NCBI GenBank assembly: GCA_913774795.1
Contig: CAJYIL010000498.1
Span: 1 to 17,210 of the forward strand
DNA: 17,210 bases
Reading direction: 5' to 3'
Origin: Pseudobdellovibrionaceae bacterium
Lineage (GTDB): Bacteria > Bdellovibrionota > Bdellovibrionia > Bdellovibrionales > JAMPXM01
Made by a program: the position numbers and the translations under genes. The notes beneath the pieces were generated by a model that worked only from the letters and a program-made list of their open reading frames with translations, was not told the DNA's origin and did no database searches. Below, one piece after another: positions 1 through 6,173 of the stretch (the first letter of the stretch is position 1; the number at the start of each line of letters is the position of its first letter).

Positions 1-12
1 CCACAAACAGCT

Positions 13-1548
13 ATGCTACGTGATCGCAAGCGCGACTTCCACCAAGACTTGAGTTATTCTCCACCTATGACACGCCTTCATGATGTTCATCCTAACGCAC
101 GGCCGACTGCCTATCTTGTTGGCGTTCCCACCGCTCATGTCTCAGAGAGCGAGAACGAAGCGTCGCTCGATGAACTCAAGCGGCTGGTGCAAACGCTCGG
201 CTATGACGTGATTGGTCGCACTTCGCAGCGGCGATCGGGCACCGGAAGCGCTTTTGTCCTGGGCGAAGGCAAATTGGCTCAGCTTGCCCGTTTGACGGGT
301 GGAGGCGGAGCAGCGGCGGCCGCGGCGTCAATTCCCAATGCGCTCAATCCAAAACTGAAGAAAGCGCAGCTCCGCAAGGCCGCGGAAGAAGCGGCGGCGG
401 CCGAAGAGGCGGCTGAGGAAGACGAACTCGTCTTCGAAGATACCGAGTTTGATCTGGACTCGAGCGCGGCCACCGGTGGCGGCACGTCGGAATCAGGGCT
501 TGGGGGCACGAAGCCCGACGCGGTCATTTTCGACCTCGAGCTCACACCATCACAGATGCGCAACCTCGAGCGTGCGCTGGGTTGCGAAGTGCTCGATCGC
601 ACCGGCGTCATCATCGAAATTTTCTCGCGCCACGCGAGAACCCGCGCTGCACGACTTCAGGTCGAGATCGCGAAACTCACGTATATGGCTCCGCGCATTC
701 GCGAAACGGGTGGCGACTCCGGCCGCCAAGGCTCCTCTCGCGGAGCGAGCGAATCGTCGGTCGAACTCGATCGCCGAAAAATTCGCGACCGCATCAAAGA
801 GCTTAAAACCGAATTCGCCTCGATCGATAACGAGCACGACACACGCCGCGCCCGTCGCTCAGAATTGAGAACCGTTGCGCTCGTCGGTTACACCAACGCC
901 GGCAAGTCTTCGATGATGCGCGCGATGACGGGAAGCGAAGTCTACATCGCCGATAAGCTCTTCGCGACGCTCGATACGACGGTTCGTCCGCTGCACCCGC
1001 AAGTGCGTCCGCAGATCTTGTTGAGTGACACCGTTGGTTTCATCAAAAAACTTCCGCACGATCTCGTCGCGTCTTTCAAATCGACCCTCGATGAAGCCTT
1101 GAACGCCTCGCTTTTGCTCTTCGTCGTCGACGCAAGTGATCCGTCGTTCCGCTCGCAGCTTGAGACGACGCGCGATGTTTTGCGCGAAGTCGGGGCGACC
1201 GATGTCCCGTCAATGCTCGTGTTGAACAAAGCCGATAAGCTCTCGCTCGAAGAGAAGCTCGCACGCCAACGCGAGTTCCCGGACGCGATTTTGATGTCGA
1301 CGAAAGATCCTGCTGATCTCGAGATGCTCCGCCAGAAGTTCATTTTGTATTTCGAAGGCGAGATGGTCGACGAAGAACTTTTCATTCCATACGGCGGTCA
1401 GTCGCCGATCGGCGAAATTCGCTCGCACATGAAAGTTCTCTCAGAGAGTTACGACAATGGCGGAGTGCGCCTCACCGTGCGCGCAACCCGTGCCGCGCTT
1501 GATCGCCTCAAAGCGCGCTTTCAATTTGGCCCGCGCGACGACTTCTAA
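13..1548 (+). CDS. hflX: GTPase HflX, with an extra low-complexity insertion
   Basis: Ribosome-associated GTPase of the HflX/Obg group, known to bind the large subunit and split or rescue stalled ribosomes. Seen: the N-terminal HflX domain (about residues 31-95 and 168-285), then the G domain with G1 GYTNAGKSS (292-300), G3 DTVGF (339-343) and G4 NKAD (405-408), then a short C-terminal domain. It is 511 aa against about 430 for E. coli HflX. The excess is mostly a Gly/Ala then Glu/Ala then Gly/Ser-rich insertion at about 96-167. The usual RGPGE loop before the G domain is degenerate (RGASESS, from 243). The start is uncertain: the frame is open to the window edge, an internal ATG at 67 begins closer to the conserved domain, and neither has a clear Shine-Dalgarno. 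Its stop overlaps the map stop on the other strand. Family call is sure. Confidence 0.95.
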   Translation: MLRDRKRDFHQDLSYSPPMTRLHDVHPNARPTAYLVGVPTAHVSESENEASLDELKRLVQTLGYDVIGRTSQRRSGTGSAFVLGEGKLAQLARLTGGGGAAAAAASIPNALNPKLKKAQLRKAAEEAAAAEEAAEEDELVFEDTEFDLDSSAATGGGTSESGLGGTKPDAVIFDLELTPSQMRNLERALGCEVLDRTGVIIEIFSRHARTRAARLQVEIAKLTYMAPRIRETGGDSGRQGSSRGASESSVELDRRKIRDRIKELKTEFASIDNEHDTRRARRSELRTVALVGYTNAGKSSMMRAMTGSEVYIADKLFATLDTTVRPLHPQVRPQILLSDTVGFIKKLPHDLVASFKSTLDEALNASLLLFVVDASDPSFRSQLETTRDVLREVGATDVPSMLVLNKADKLSLEEKLARQREFPDAILMSTKDPADLEMLRQKFILYFEGEMVDEELFIPYGGQSPIGEIRSHMKVLSESYDNGGVRLTVRATRAALDRLKARFQFGPRDDF

Positions 1549-2294
1549 GCCGGTAACGTCATGATCAAAGGTTTTCCCTTCGTGATCACCATCGTGTGCT
1601 CGTACTGAGCGGTATAAATGCCGGGGTTCGTCTGAAGTGTCCAGCCGTCGCCGTTTTCAAACACTTCGTGCGCGCCTGAAGAGATGAACGGCTCGATCGT
1701 AATGACCTGACCTTCTTTGAGGATGCGCTTATCACGCTTATCGTAGAAGCCTGCGATGAACTCAGGCTCTTCGTGAAGAGCGCGGCCGACGCCGTGGCTG
1801 CCGATATTTTCGATGACGGTGAAACCATTTGCATGGGCTTCGGATTCGATCGCATGGCCGATGCGGTTGATCTTCGCGCCCGCTCGCGCTTCGAGCATCG
1901 CACGCTCGAGAGCTCGCTTCGCAACTTTGCAGATATCGAGGTGAATTTGCTTTTGCGGAGGAATGGTCGCGGAACCACCCGTGTCAGCGAAGTAACCGCC
2001 AAGTTCGGCGGACACATCGATATTGATCAGGTCGCCAGCTTTTAGAACGCGTGCGCCGGGGATTCCGTGGGCCGCTTCTTCGTTCACGCTGATGCACGTG
2101 TAGCCCGGAAACTTGTAAGTGAGCATGGGTGCCGACCGAGCCCCATTTTCTTCGAGAAACCGGCCTCCGATTTGATCGAGTTCGAGCGTCGTCATACCTG
2201 GCTCAAGCTTCGAGTGCATGAGCTGCAAACAGCGCGCGACGATTTTTCCGATTTTGCGAAGGCCTTCGAGATCTTTTTGGGAGTTGATCGACAT
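1545..2294 (-). CDS. map: Methionine aminopeptidase, type I
   Basis: Removes the initiator methionine from nascent proteins in the cytoplasm, using a dinuclear metal centre. Seen: a pita-bread fold protein of 249 aa, close to the 264 aa of E. coli Map. Metal ligands align as D93, D104, H167, E201 and E232, and the substrate-side histidine is H76 in AHGIP. There is no N-terminal zinc-finger extension or type II insert, so it is type I. I start at the ATG at 2294 (MSINSQKDLE), which fits the family N-terminus; the frame is open further upstream but that part has no family similarity. A GGAG lies only 1 nt before this ATG, too close for a normal ribosome site, and a TATATT hexamer (minus strand, 2302-2307) could place transcription start at or near the ATG. 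It converges on hflX with overlapping stop codons. Confidence 0.95.
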   Translation of the reverse strand: MSINSQKDLEGLRKIGKIVARCLQLMHSKLEPGMTTLELDQIGGRFLEENGARSAPMLTYKFPGYTCISVNEEAAHGIPGARVLKAGDLINIDVSAELGGYFADTGGSATIPPQKQIHLDICKVAKRALERAMLEARAGAKINRIGHAIESEAHANGFTVIENIGSHGVGRALHEEPEFIAGFYDKRDKRILKEGQVITIEPFISSGAHEVFENGDGWTLQTNPGIYTAQYEHTMVITKGKPLIMTLPA

Positions 2295-2301
2295 GCTCCG
2301 C

Positions 2302-2330
2302 AATATAGACGTTCGCGCCACGAAGATCCA
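2302..2330 (-). promoter_or_regulatory. Candidate promoter for map, possibly leaderless
   Basis: On the minus strand TATATT (2302-2307) matches the sigma-70 -10 hexamer at five of six positions. It sits 17 nt downstream of a weak -35 (TGGATC, 2325-2330, three of six). Initiation about 7 nt downstream would fall at or next to the map ATG at 2294. This is pattern matching only. Confidence 0.25.
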
Positions 2331-2371
2331 GGGAAGGGCGGTTCTTGTGAGATCACCTGGCGATTTTTGCC

Positions 2372-2415
2372 CGCTCTGACGAGTGGACGGGTTTACACGT
2401 CCGCTCGTCAGAGCG
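2372..2415. repeat. 18-bp inverted repeat in the map / zf-TFIIB divergent spacer
   Basis: Arms 2372-2389 and 2398-2415 are complementary over 18 bp with a single G.T wobble, around an 8-nt loop (2390-2397). It lies between two divergently transcribed genes and neither side has a following T-run, so it is not an intrinsic terminator for either. It may be an operator, an RNA hairpin in a 5' leader, or a dispersed palindromic element. The rest of the 190-bp spacer shows no other gene. Confidence 0.8.
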
Positions 2416-2484
2416 AGCCAATAACTAGACTCCCCATTCCCTAGTGCGCTTCCTAAACTGGATGCAATCACGGAGACTGCCTGC

Positions 2485-2967
2485 ATGAATTGCCCCGCGT
2501 GCGCTAACGAGCTATCCAAGAGAACTGTCGCAAACGTAGAACTCGACGTGTGCGACGGCGGCTGCGGCGGAATTTGGTTCGATCAGTACGAGTTCAAGAA
2601 ATTCGACGAAGCAAGCGAGCCGAATCCGGAGTCAGTTTTGAAGCTCTCTATCACTCGCAGAGCCCCAAGTCAGGATCGCCTTACGTGTCCCAGATGTGTT
2701 CCGAAAATGCCGATGATGCGTCACTTTGCGAGCGTCAAGCGTTCGGTCACGATGGATGAATGCCCGAAGTGCGCGGGCGTGTGGCTCGACTCAGGAGAAA
2801 TCACCGCGATTCGCAATGAGTTTACCAGTGAAGACGACCGCAGACGAGCGGCCGAAAACCTTTTCGATGATTTGTTCTCGTCCACGCTCTCCGAGGAGAA
2901 GCGCAAATCCCGCGAGCACCTTGAGCGGGCTCAGCGATTTGCGGTGTTCACTCGATTCCTGAAATAA
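2485..2967 (+). CDS. Double zf-TFIIB domain protein
   Basis: Small cytoplasmic protein of 160 aa with two copies of the zf-TFIIB zinc-ribbon domain (PF13453 type). The first has C3, C6, C23, C27, followed by GGIWFDQYEFKKF. The second has C68, C71, C93, C96, followed by GVWLDSGEI. The G(I/V)W(F/L)D motif after the second cysteine pair is the hallmark of this family, whose cellular role is unknown. The C-terminal third (115-160) is charged and probably helical. A GGAG about 9 nt before the ATG supports this start. It is transcribed divergently from map and converges on the PDZ lipoprotein with only 6 nt between the stops. Zinc binding is inferred from the complete cysteine sets; no function can be given. 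Confidence 0.85.
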   Translation: MNCPACANELSKRTVANVELDVCDGGCGGIWFDQYEFKKFDEASEPNPESVLKLSITRRAPSQDRLTCPRCVPKMPMMRHFASVKRSVTMDECPKCAGVWLDSGEITAIRNEFTSEDDRRRAAENLFDDLFSSTLSEEKRKSREHLERAQRFAVFTRFLK

Positions 2968-2981
2968 GCCGTTTCAGTTTT
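2959..2981. terminator. Weak candidate terminator between convergent genes
   Basis: A 6-bp stem, CTGAAA (2959-2964) and TTTCAG (2972-2977), with a 7-nt loop is followed by four T (2978-2981) on the plus strand. It overlaps both stop codons of the convergent pair. The stem is AT-rich and short, so support is thin. Confidence 0.25.
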
Positions 2982-3732
2982 GCGCAGTCGTAAACGCGTG
3001 GCGGGCGCAAGACGGTGCGCTTGAGCCAGTCTCTTTGCAAAGAGCTTCTAGAAGCTTCAAGGCATTCGCGGATGTCGACGCGGTCGTATCGCGAACGTCT
3101 CCGGTAACCGTCACGAGTTTTCCTGACCGAACAACGGTAAACGAGACTTCGCCGAGCGGAGAGAGGTCGACGGCTTTCACTAATTCCGCACGCGAGACCA
3201 CGCGGAAATCCGCGACGCGAACGACGATATCGTTCTCTTTAAAACGAGACGACTCATTCACTCGGTGAACAATCACGCCTCCGCGCGAGTCGCTGACGTG
3301 TTTACGAATGGGCTCGACCGATGGAATATCTTCTGATTCAAGAAGGCCTGTTTTCACACTGTGTTTTTCTTGGATGCACTCGAAAGGAGCGACGAATGAT
3401 GTGGCCGACGCCTCTTCAGGCAGACGATTCGAGTACGTCGAAACTCGCGAATAATTGATACGCGGAGAGTAGGCGAGCGGCGGAGTGACAAACGCGAGGC
3501 GCTGCTCACGATCGCAATAATCAAAAGCGGCGATCATCGATTGAAGCTTGGCATCTTCAGTTCGCTGAACGACCGCGCCAAGCGAATCGGCGAAACGAAC
3601 GATTTTCGAAGACGGCGCCATGTTGGCAGCCGGGTTCACGATGACGGGCTTCGGCGCGGGCATCTCTAAGCTCGTGCAGCCCTGAAGACCGGCGAATGAT
3701 AAAACGAACAGGGCCAAGTGAACTCTCGTCAC
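2974..3732 (-). CDS. PDZ-domain lipoprotein
   Basis: Predicted envelope lipoprotein of about 252 aa. The N-terminus is a signal peptide (TRVHLALFVLSFAG) ending in a lipobox LQGC, with the lipidated cysteine at residue 19 and T at +2, so no Asp retention signal. A PDZ-like domain lies at about 148-215: GVIVHRVNESS, FKENDIVVRVADF, then a strand ending in VVRSGKLVTV. The region between (20-147) is unrecognised. Start choice: I prefer the GTG at 3732 because a GGAG sits 9 nt before it. An in-frame ATG at 3741 lies directly against that GGAG, and a TTG at 3753 has none. PDZ domains in secreted proteins bind peptides or open C-termini, often beside proteases. No protease domain is present here, but the next gene upstream on the same strand encodes a metalloprotease. 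Whether they work together is unknown. Confidence 0.8.
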   Translation of the reverse strand: MTRVHLALFVLSFAGLQGCTSLEMPAPKPVIVNPAANMAPSSKIVRFADSLGAVVQRTEDAKLQSMIAAFDYCDREQRLAFVTPPLAYSPRINYSRVSTYSNRLPEEASATSFVAPFECIQEKHSVKTGLLESEDIPSVEPIRKHVSDSRGGVIVHRVNESSRFKENDIVVRVADFRVVSRAELVKAVDLSPLGEVSFTVVRSGKLVTVTGDVRDTTASTSANALKLLEALCKETGSSAPSCARHAFTTAQN

Positions 3733-3811
3733 GATGAACATCTCCAGATCCAAACTGTCAAAGCGCTGAACAGTGATGGGCTAGAAAAGCATTCTCCGTA
3801 CCAAGTTTCGC

Positions 3812-3843
3812 AATAAAAAACGCGGACCTTTCGGGCCCGCGTT
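3812..3843 (-). terminator. Rho-independent terminator of the metalloprotease gene
   Basis: Read on the minus strand, a 10-bp GC-rich stem (3843-3834 with 3828-3819, one G.U pair) closes a 5-nt loop and runs straight into TTTTTTATT (3820-3812). It lies 29 bp past the protease stop in the direction of transcription, the right place to end that message and separate it from the downstream lipoprotein. Confidence 0.9.
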
Positions 3844-3871
3844 CTTCGTCACTTCACAGTGAACTTTTGAC

Positions 3872-4792
3872 TTAGTTAGCGGCTTTGAACCAGCAGAGAG
3901 GACGCCAACCGAACTCATCTGTTCCTTGAACGCACGAACCCTGGCGGTAGTCAGTTTTGCTGTTGCCGATCGAAGCGTCGACTTTGCAAGTTGCACCGTT
4001 GAAGTATGTGTCCATGCGGCACTGAGTTGCCGGGTGATCGTCATCCATCTGAGTCACGACGTTTTTATCTGGTGTCGAGAGTTGCGGAGGAGCCGGATCT
4101 TTGTGGAGATCCATGAAGAGACGCGCCACCGAGTTACCCGCCATCAAGTTACGCTCGCAGAGGAGGACGTCTTTCTCTTGAGTGAATTGCGATTTGCAAC
4201 GCTCAACTCCGTAAGGATCGAGAGTCGAAGAGTTCGCCGCGATGATCGCTGCGTTGTCGTCTTCTGCGAAGTAGGTGCGCAAGCACTTGAGAGTCGCGTA
4301 GTAATCCGCGCCGCCTTCGTTTGTCGCCCAGTCATCACCGAACCAGCCGGCGATTTTTGGAGCGCCACCCATGTGGTGACCGAGTTCGTGACATGCGACA
4401 AGCGCCATGCCTTCAACAGTTGTCTCTTGGTGACGAGCGAGACCGCCGTACATGTTCAAGATCCATTGGCCGCCCATTTGTTGAGCCGAAGCGTTGACCG
4501 TTGGGTCAGTCCACTTGCGGTTCAACTTCAATTTGCCACCTTGCTGAGCAATGACGGGGCCGAACAAGCGCTCAACGCGGTCCATGACGTCGTTGAACTG
4601 CTTCTCAGTGATGCCGCCTGTTGCTTTCGCCTCAAAGAAGTTCGAGCGGATGCGTGCTCCGACCGGAATCTTCATCGAGTTCTCAGGCAAGAATCCGTGG
4701 CAGAGTTCGTGAGGCATCGATGCGCCCACCGTGATCGCAGCCGCAGCTACGAAAGTGAGTGTCGCGAGTGCTTTCTTAAAAGTGCGCTCCAT
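3872..4792 (-). CDS. Secreted HELGHH zinc metalloprotease
   Basis: Predicted exported zinc peptidase of 306 aa. A Sec signal peptide is clear: basic ERTFKK, hydrophobic core ALATLTFVAAAAITVGA, cleavage near residue 24. The zinc site is HELGHH (H135, E136, H139), with E159 or D163 in NEGGADYYA as likely third ligand, a gluzincin-like layout. The segment before it (GGQWILNMYGGLARH) looks like the edge strand that binds substrate in zincins. Nine cysteines are spread through the mature part (for example 170, 199, 212, 258, 269, 287, 300), suggesting disulfides and a periplasmic or extracellular location. I cannot place it in a named peptidase family. The start has a strong AAGGGG about 8 nt upstream. 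It is single-gene by context: terminator after it, 298 bp of non-coding DNA before it. Confidence 0.85.
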   Translation of the reverse strand: MERTFKKALATLTFVAAAAITVGASMPHELCHGFLPENSMKIPVGARIRSNFFEAKATGGITEKQFNDVMDRVERLFGPVIAQQGGKLKLNRKWTDPTVNASAQQMGGQWILNMYGGLARHQETTVEGMALVACHELGHHMGGAPKIAGWFGDDWATNEGGADYYATLKCLRTYFAEDDNAAIIAANSSTLDPYGVERCKSQFTQEKDVLLCERNLMAGNSVARLFMDLHKDPAPPQLSTPDKNVVTQMDDDHPATQCRMDTYFNGATCKVDASIGNSKTDYRQGSCVQGTDEFGWRPLCWFKAAN

Positions 4793-4919
4793 GTACTTTT
4801 CCCCTTAAAGGTCGTTTTGACGGCGTCGTCATCGACTCTCCCGTCATGGAAGAAGTCGTGTTCGTCATTCCCAGTGACGAAAATCTTGTCGCACTCTTAA
4901 ATGTTTTGAAAAGAGATAA

Positions 4920-4934
4920 GTTCCAAAGTGGAAC
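4920..4934. promoter_or_regulatory. Candidate operator palindrome upstream of the metalloprotease
   Basis: GTTCCA (4920-4925), a 3-nt spacer, then TGGAAC (4929-4934) is a perfect 6-3-6 dyad. It lies 128 bp before the metalloprotease start. The size and spacing suit a dimeric repressor or activator. No partner regulator is encoded in the window. Confidence 0.4.
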
Positions 4935-4955
4935 CGCGATTCGTCTTTTATGCGC

Positions 4956-4993
4956 CTAGACATACGTAAGGTATTGAAAAGACTTACGTCTAG
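4956..4993. repeat. Imperfect stem-loop upstream of the metalloprotease
   Basis: CTAGA + CGTAAG (4956-4960, 4965-4970) pairs with CTTACG + TCTAG (4983-4993), with a 4-nt bulge on the left arm and a 12-nt loop. Three further GC pairs could form outside after one mismatch. There is no T-run at either end, so it does not read as a terminator. Confidence 0.45.
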
Positions 4994-5052
4994 TCGCGTC
5001 GAAGTTGTAGGATTTGTGACGCATCCGCAATAATCGAGACACAAATGCAGCC

Positions 5053-5084
5053 CTAAAATTAGGCATCAGCGCCAAGTGATGCCT
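5053..5084 (-). terminator. Rho-independent terminator of the yeeZ-nth-rsmH operon
   Basis: On the minus strand AGGCATCA (5084-5077) pairs perfectly with TGATGCCT (5068-5061) around an 8-nt loop, followed by AATTTT (5060-5055). It starts 6 bp beyond the rsmH stop codon, so it ends the three-gene operon. Confidence 0.8.
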
Positions 5085-5090
5085 GCGACT

Positions 5091-6173
5091 TCAGCGCTTT
5101 GCGAGGCGAAGTTTCGCAGATTTCGACCGGGTGTTGGATCTTTGCTCTTCAAATGATGGGCGTTCTGCATCGGGAGAAACTGACTGGTACTGACCCATTC
5201 TGACCATCGCTTGAAACGACTTCTTTACCCGGCGATCTTCACCAGAGTGAAAGCTCAAGATTGCGACGCGGCCGTTTCTGTTTAACGCGCGCGGAATTTG
5301 TTCAAGCAATTGATCAAGCGACGTGAACTCTTGATTCACCTCTATACGCAGCGCTTGCATCGCACGGCGTATCGGCGTGTCGCCCTCTTGCTCGCGTGTT
5401 TTCGGCGAAAGCGTTTTCATCCACGCTTTGATGGCATTCGCAAACTCCGTCGTGGTTTCGATCGGCTTTTTCTTTTGCTGATCGAGAATGGCTTTCGCGC
5501 ACCATCTCGCACGAGGCTCGTCTGCATTCTCCTCGAGAATCTGTTGCAGCTCTTCTTGCGTAAGAGATTTCAAAAGCGCGCTGGCGGGCTCGCCTTCGAG
5601 CGGATTCATGCGCAGATCGAGCGGGCCCTCTTGTTTAAACGTAAAGCCGCGAGTGGGATCGTCTATCTGCATGCTTGAAAGACCCAAGTCTGCAAGAAGG
5701 CCGTCAATCTTCGTGATGCCGTGACTCTTCAGCTGATTTTCGAGTGACGAGTAATTGTCGTGCACGACAATCCATGTCCCATCAGCGGGTTTCACGTGCT
5801 CTCGAACGCGGGCTTCGGTTTTCGCGCTTTCGATCGGATCACGATCGAAACTGATCAGTTTACCGTTTGGTTGAATGCGCTTTAAGATTTCGCTTGTGTG
5901 ACCGCCGTAACCGAGCGTGCAGTCGACGTAGATCTTGCCGGGCTGCGGGTCGAGATGCTTCATGATTTCGTCGACCATGATCGGGCGATGTGTGCCCGCT
6001 GGCGTGCCGCCTTTAGCGATGATCTTCTCGTTGATCTCGGCATCGCGACCTTCTTTGTACTTCTCCGAGAATTTTCGCGGATGCGTGCCTTTGTAGCGAA
6101 CGCGGCGCTTGCGCGGCGATTCGCCAGAGGGCGGGGAGCCGGATGGCTTGTCGCTAGGATTGTTTTCGCTCAT
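5091..6173 (-). CDS. rsmH: 16S rRNA (cytosine-1402-N4)-methyltransferase RsmH
   Basis: SAM-dependent enzyme (also MraW) that methylates N4 of C1402 in the 16S rRNA decoding centre. Seen: the entry motif HRPIMVDE (62-69), SAM loop DCTLGYGGH (84-92), D110 at the end of the next strand, DLGLSS (162-167), and RGFTF...GPLDLRMNP (175-191). It is 360 aa against 313 in E. coli. Most of the excess is an N-terminal extension of about 55 residues, rich in Ser/Pro then Lys/Arg. The ATG overlaps the nth stop (ATGA), implying translational coupling. Just before the ATG the mRNA can form a 6-bp hairpin (6180-6185 with 6194-6199) whose loop holds the purine-rich stretch. In most bacteria this gene sits in the mraZ-ftsL-ftsI division cluster, but here it follows a DNA repair gene. 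Function is sure; the role of the extension is not known. Confidence 0.95.
   Translation of the reverse strand: MSENNPSDKPSGSPPSGESPRKRRVRYKGTHPRKFSEKYKEGRDAEINEKIIAKGGTPAGTHRPIMVDEIMKHLDPQPGKIYVDCTLGYGGHTSEILKRIQPNGKLISFDRDPIESAKTEARVREHVKPADGTWIVVHDNYSSLENQLKSHGITKIDGLLADLGLSSMQIDDPTRGFTFKQEGPLDLRMNPLEGEPASALLKSLTQEELQQILEENADEPRARWCAKAILDQQKKKPIETTTEFANAIKAWMKTLSPKTREQEGDTPIRRAMQALRIEVNQEFTSLDQLLEQIPRALNRNGRVAILSFHSGEDRRVKKSFQAMVRMGQYQSVSPDAERPSFEEQRSNTRSKSAKLRLAKR

Larger units (their letters stand above)
4793..5052. other. Non-coding gap with several dyad symmetries
   Basis: This stretch upstream of the metalloprotease holds no recognised gene. It contains a 15-bp palindrome (4920-4934), an imperfect stem-loop (4956-4993), and on the plus strand a 37-codon open frame from ATG 4846 to TAG 4957-4959 without a ribosome-binding site. 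The protease promoter must lie here or overlap it, but I see no convincing -35/-10 pair. Confidence 0.6.

Noticed and set aside
3755..3760. Exact TTGACA hexamer just upstream of the lipoprotein start (minus strand)
   Set aside because: No acceptable -10 hexamer lies 16-18 nt downstream, and a start from it would fall within the coding region.
3926..4900. Long 324-codon plus-strand frame opposite the metalloprotease
   Set aside because: Composition is irregular (Arg/Val/Ser/Cys-rich), no domain is visible, and the minus strand has a signal peptide, HELGHH and a terminator in the right place.
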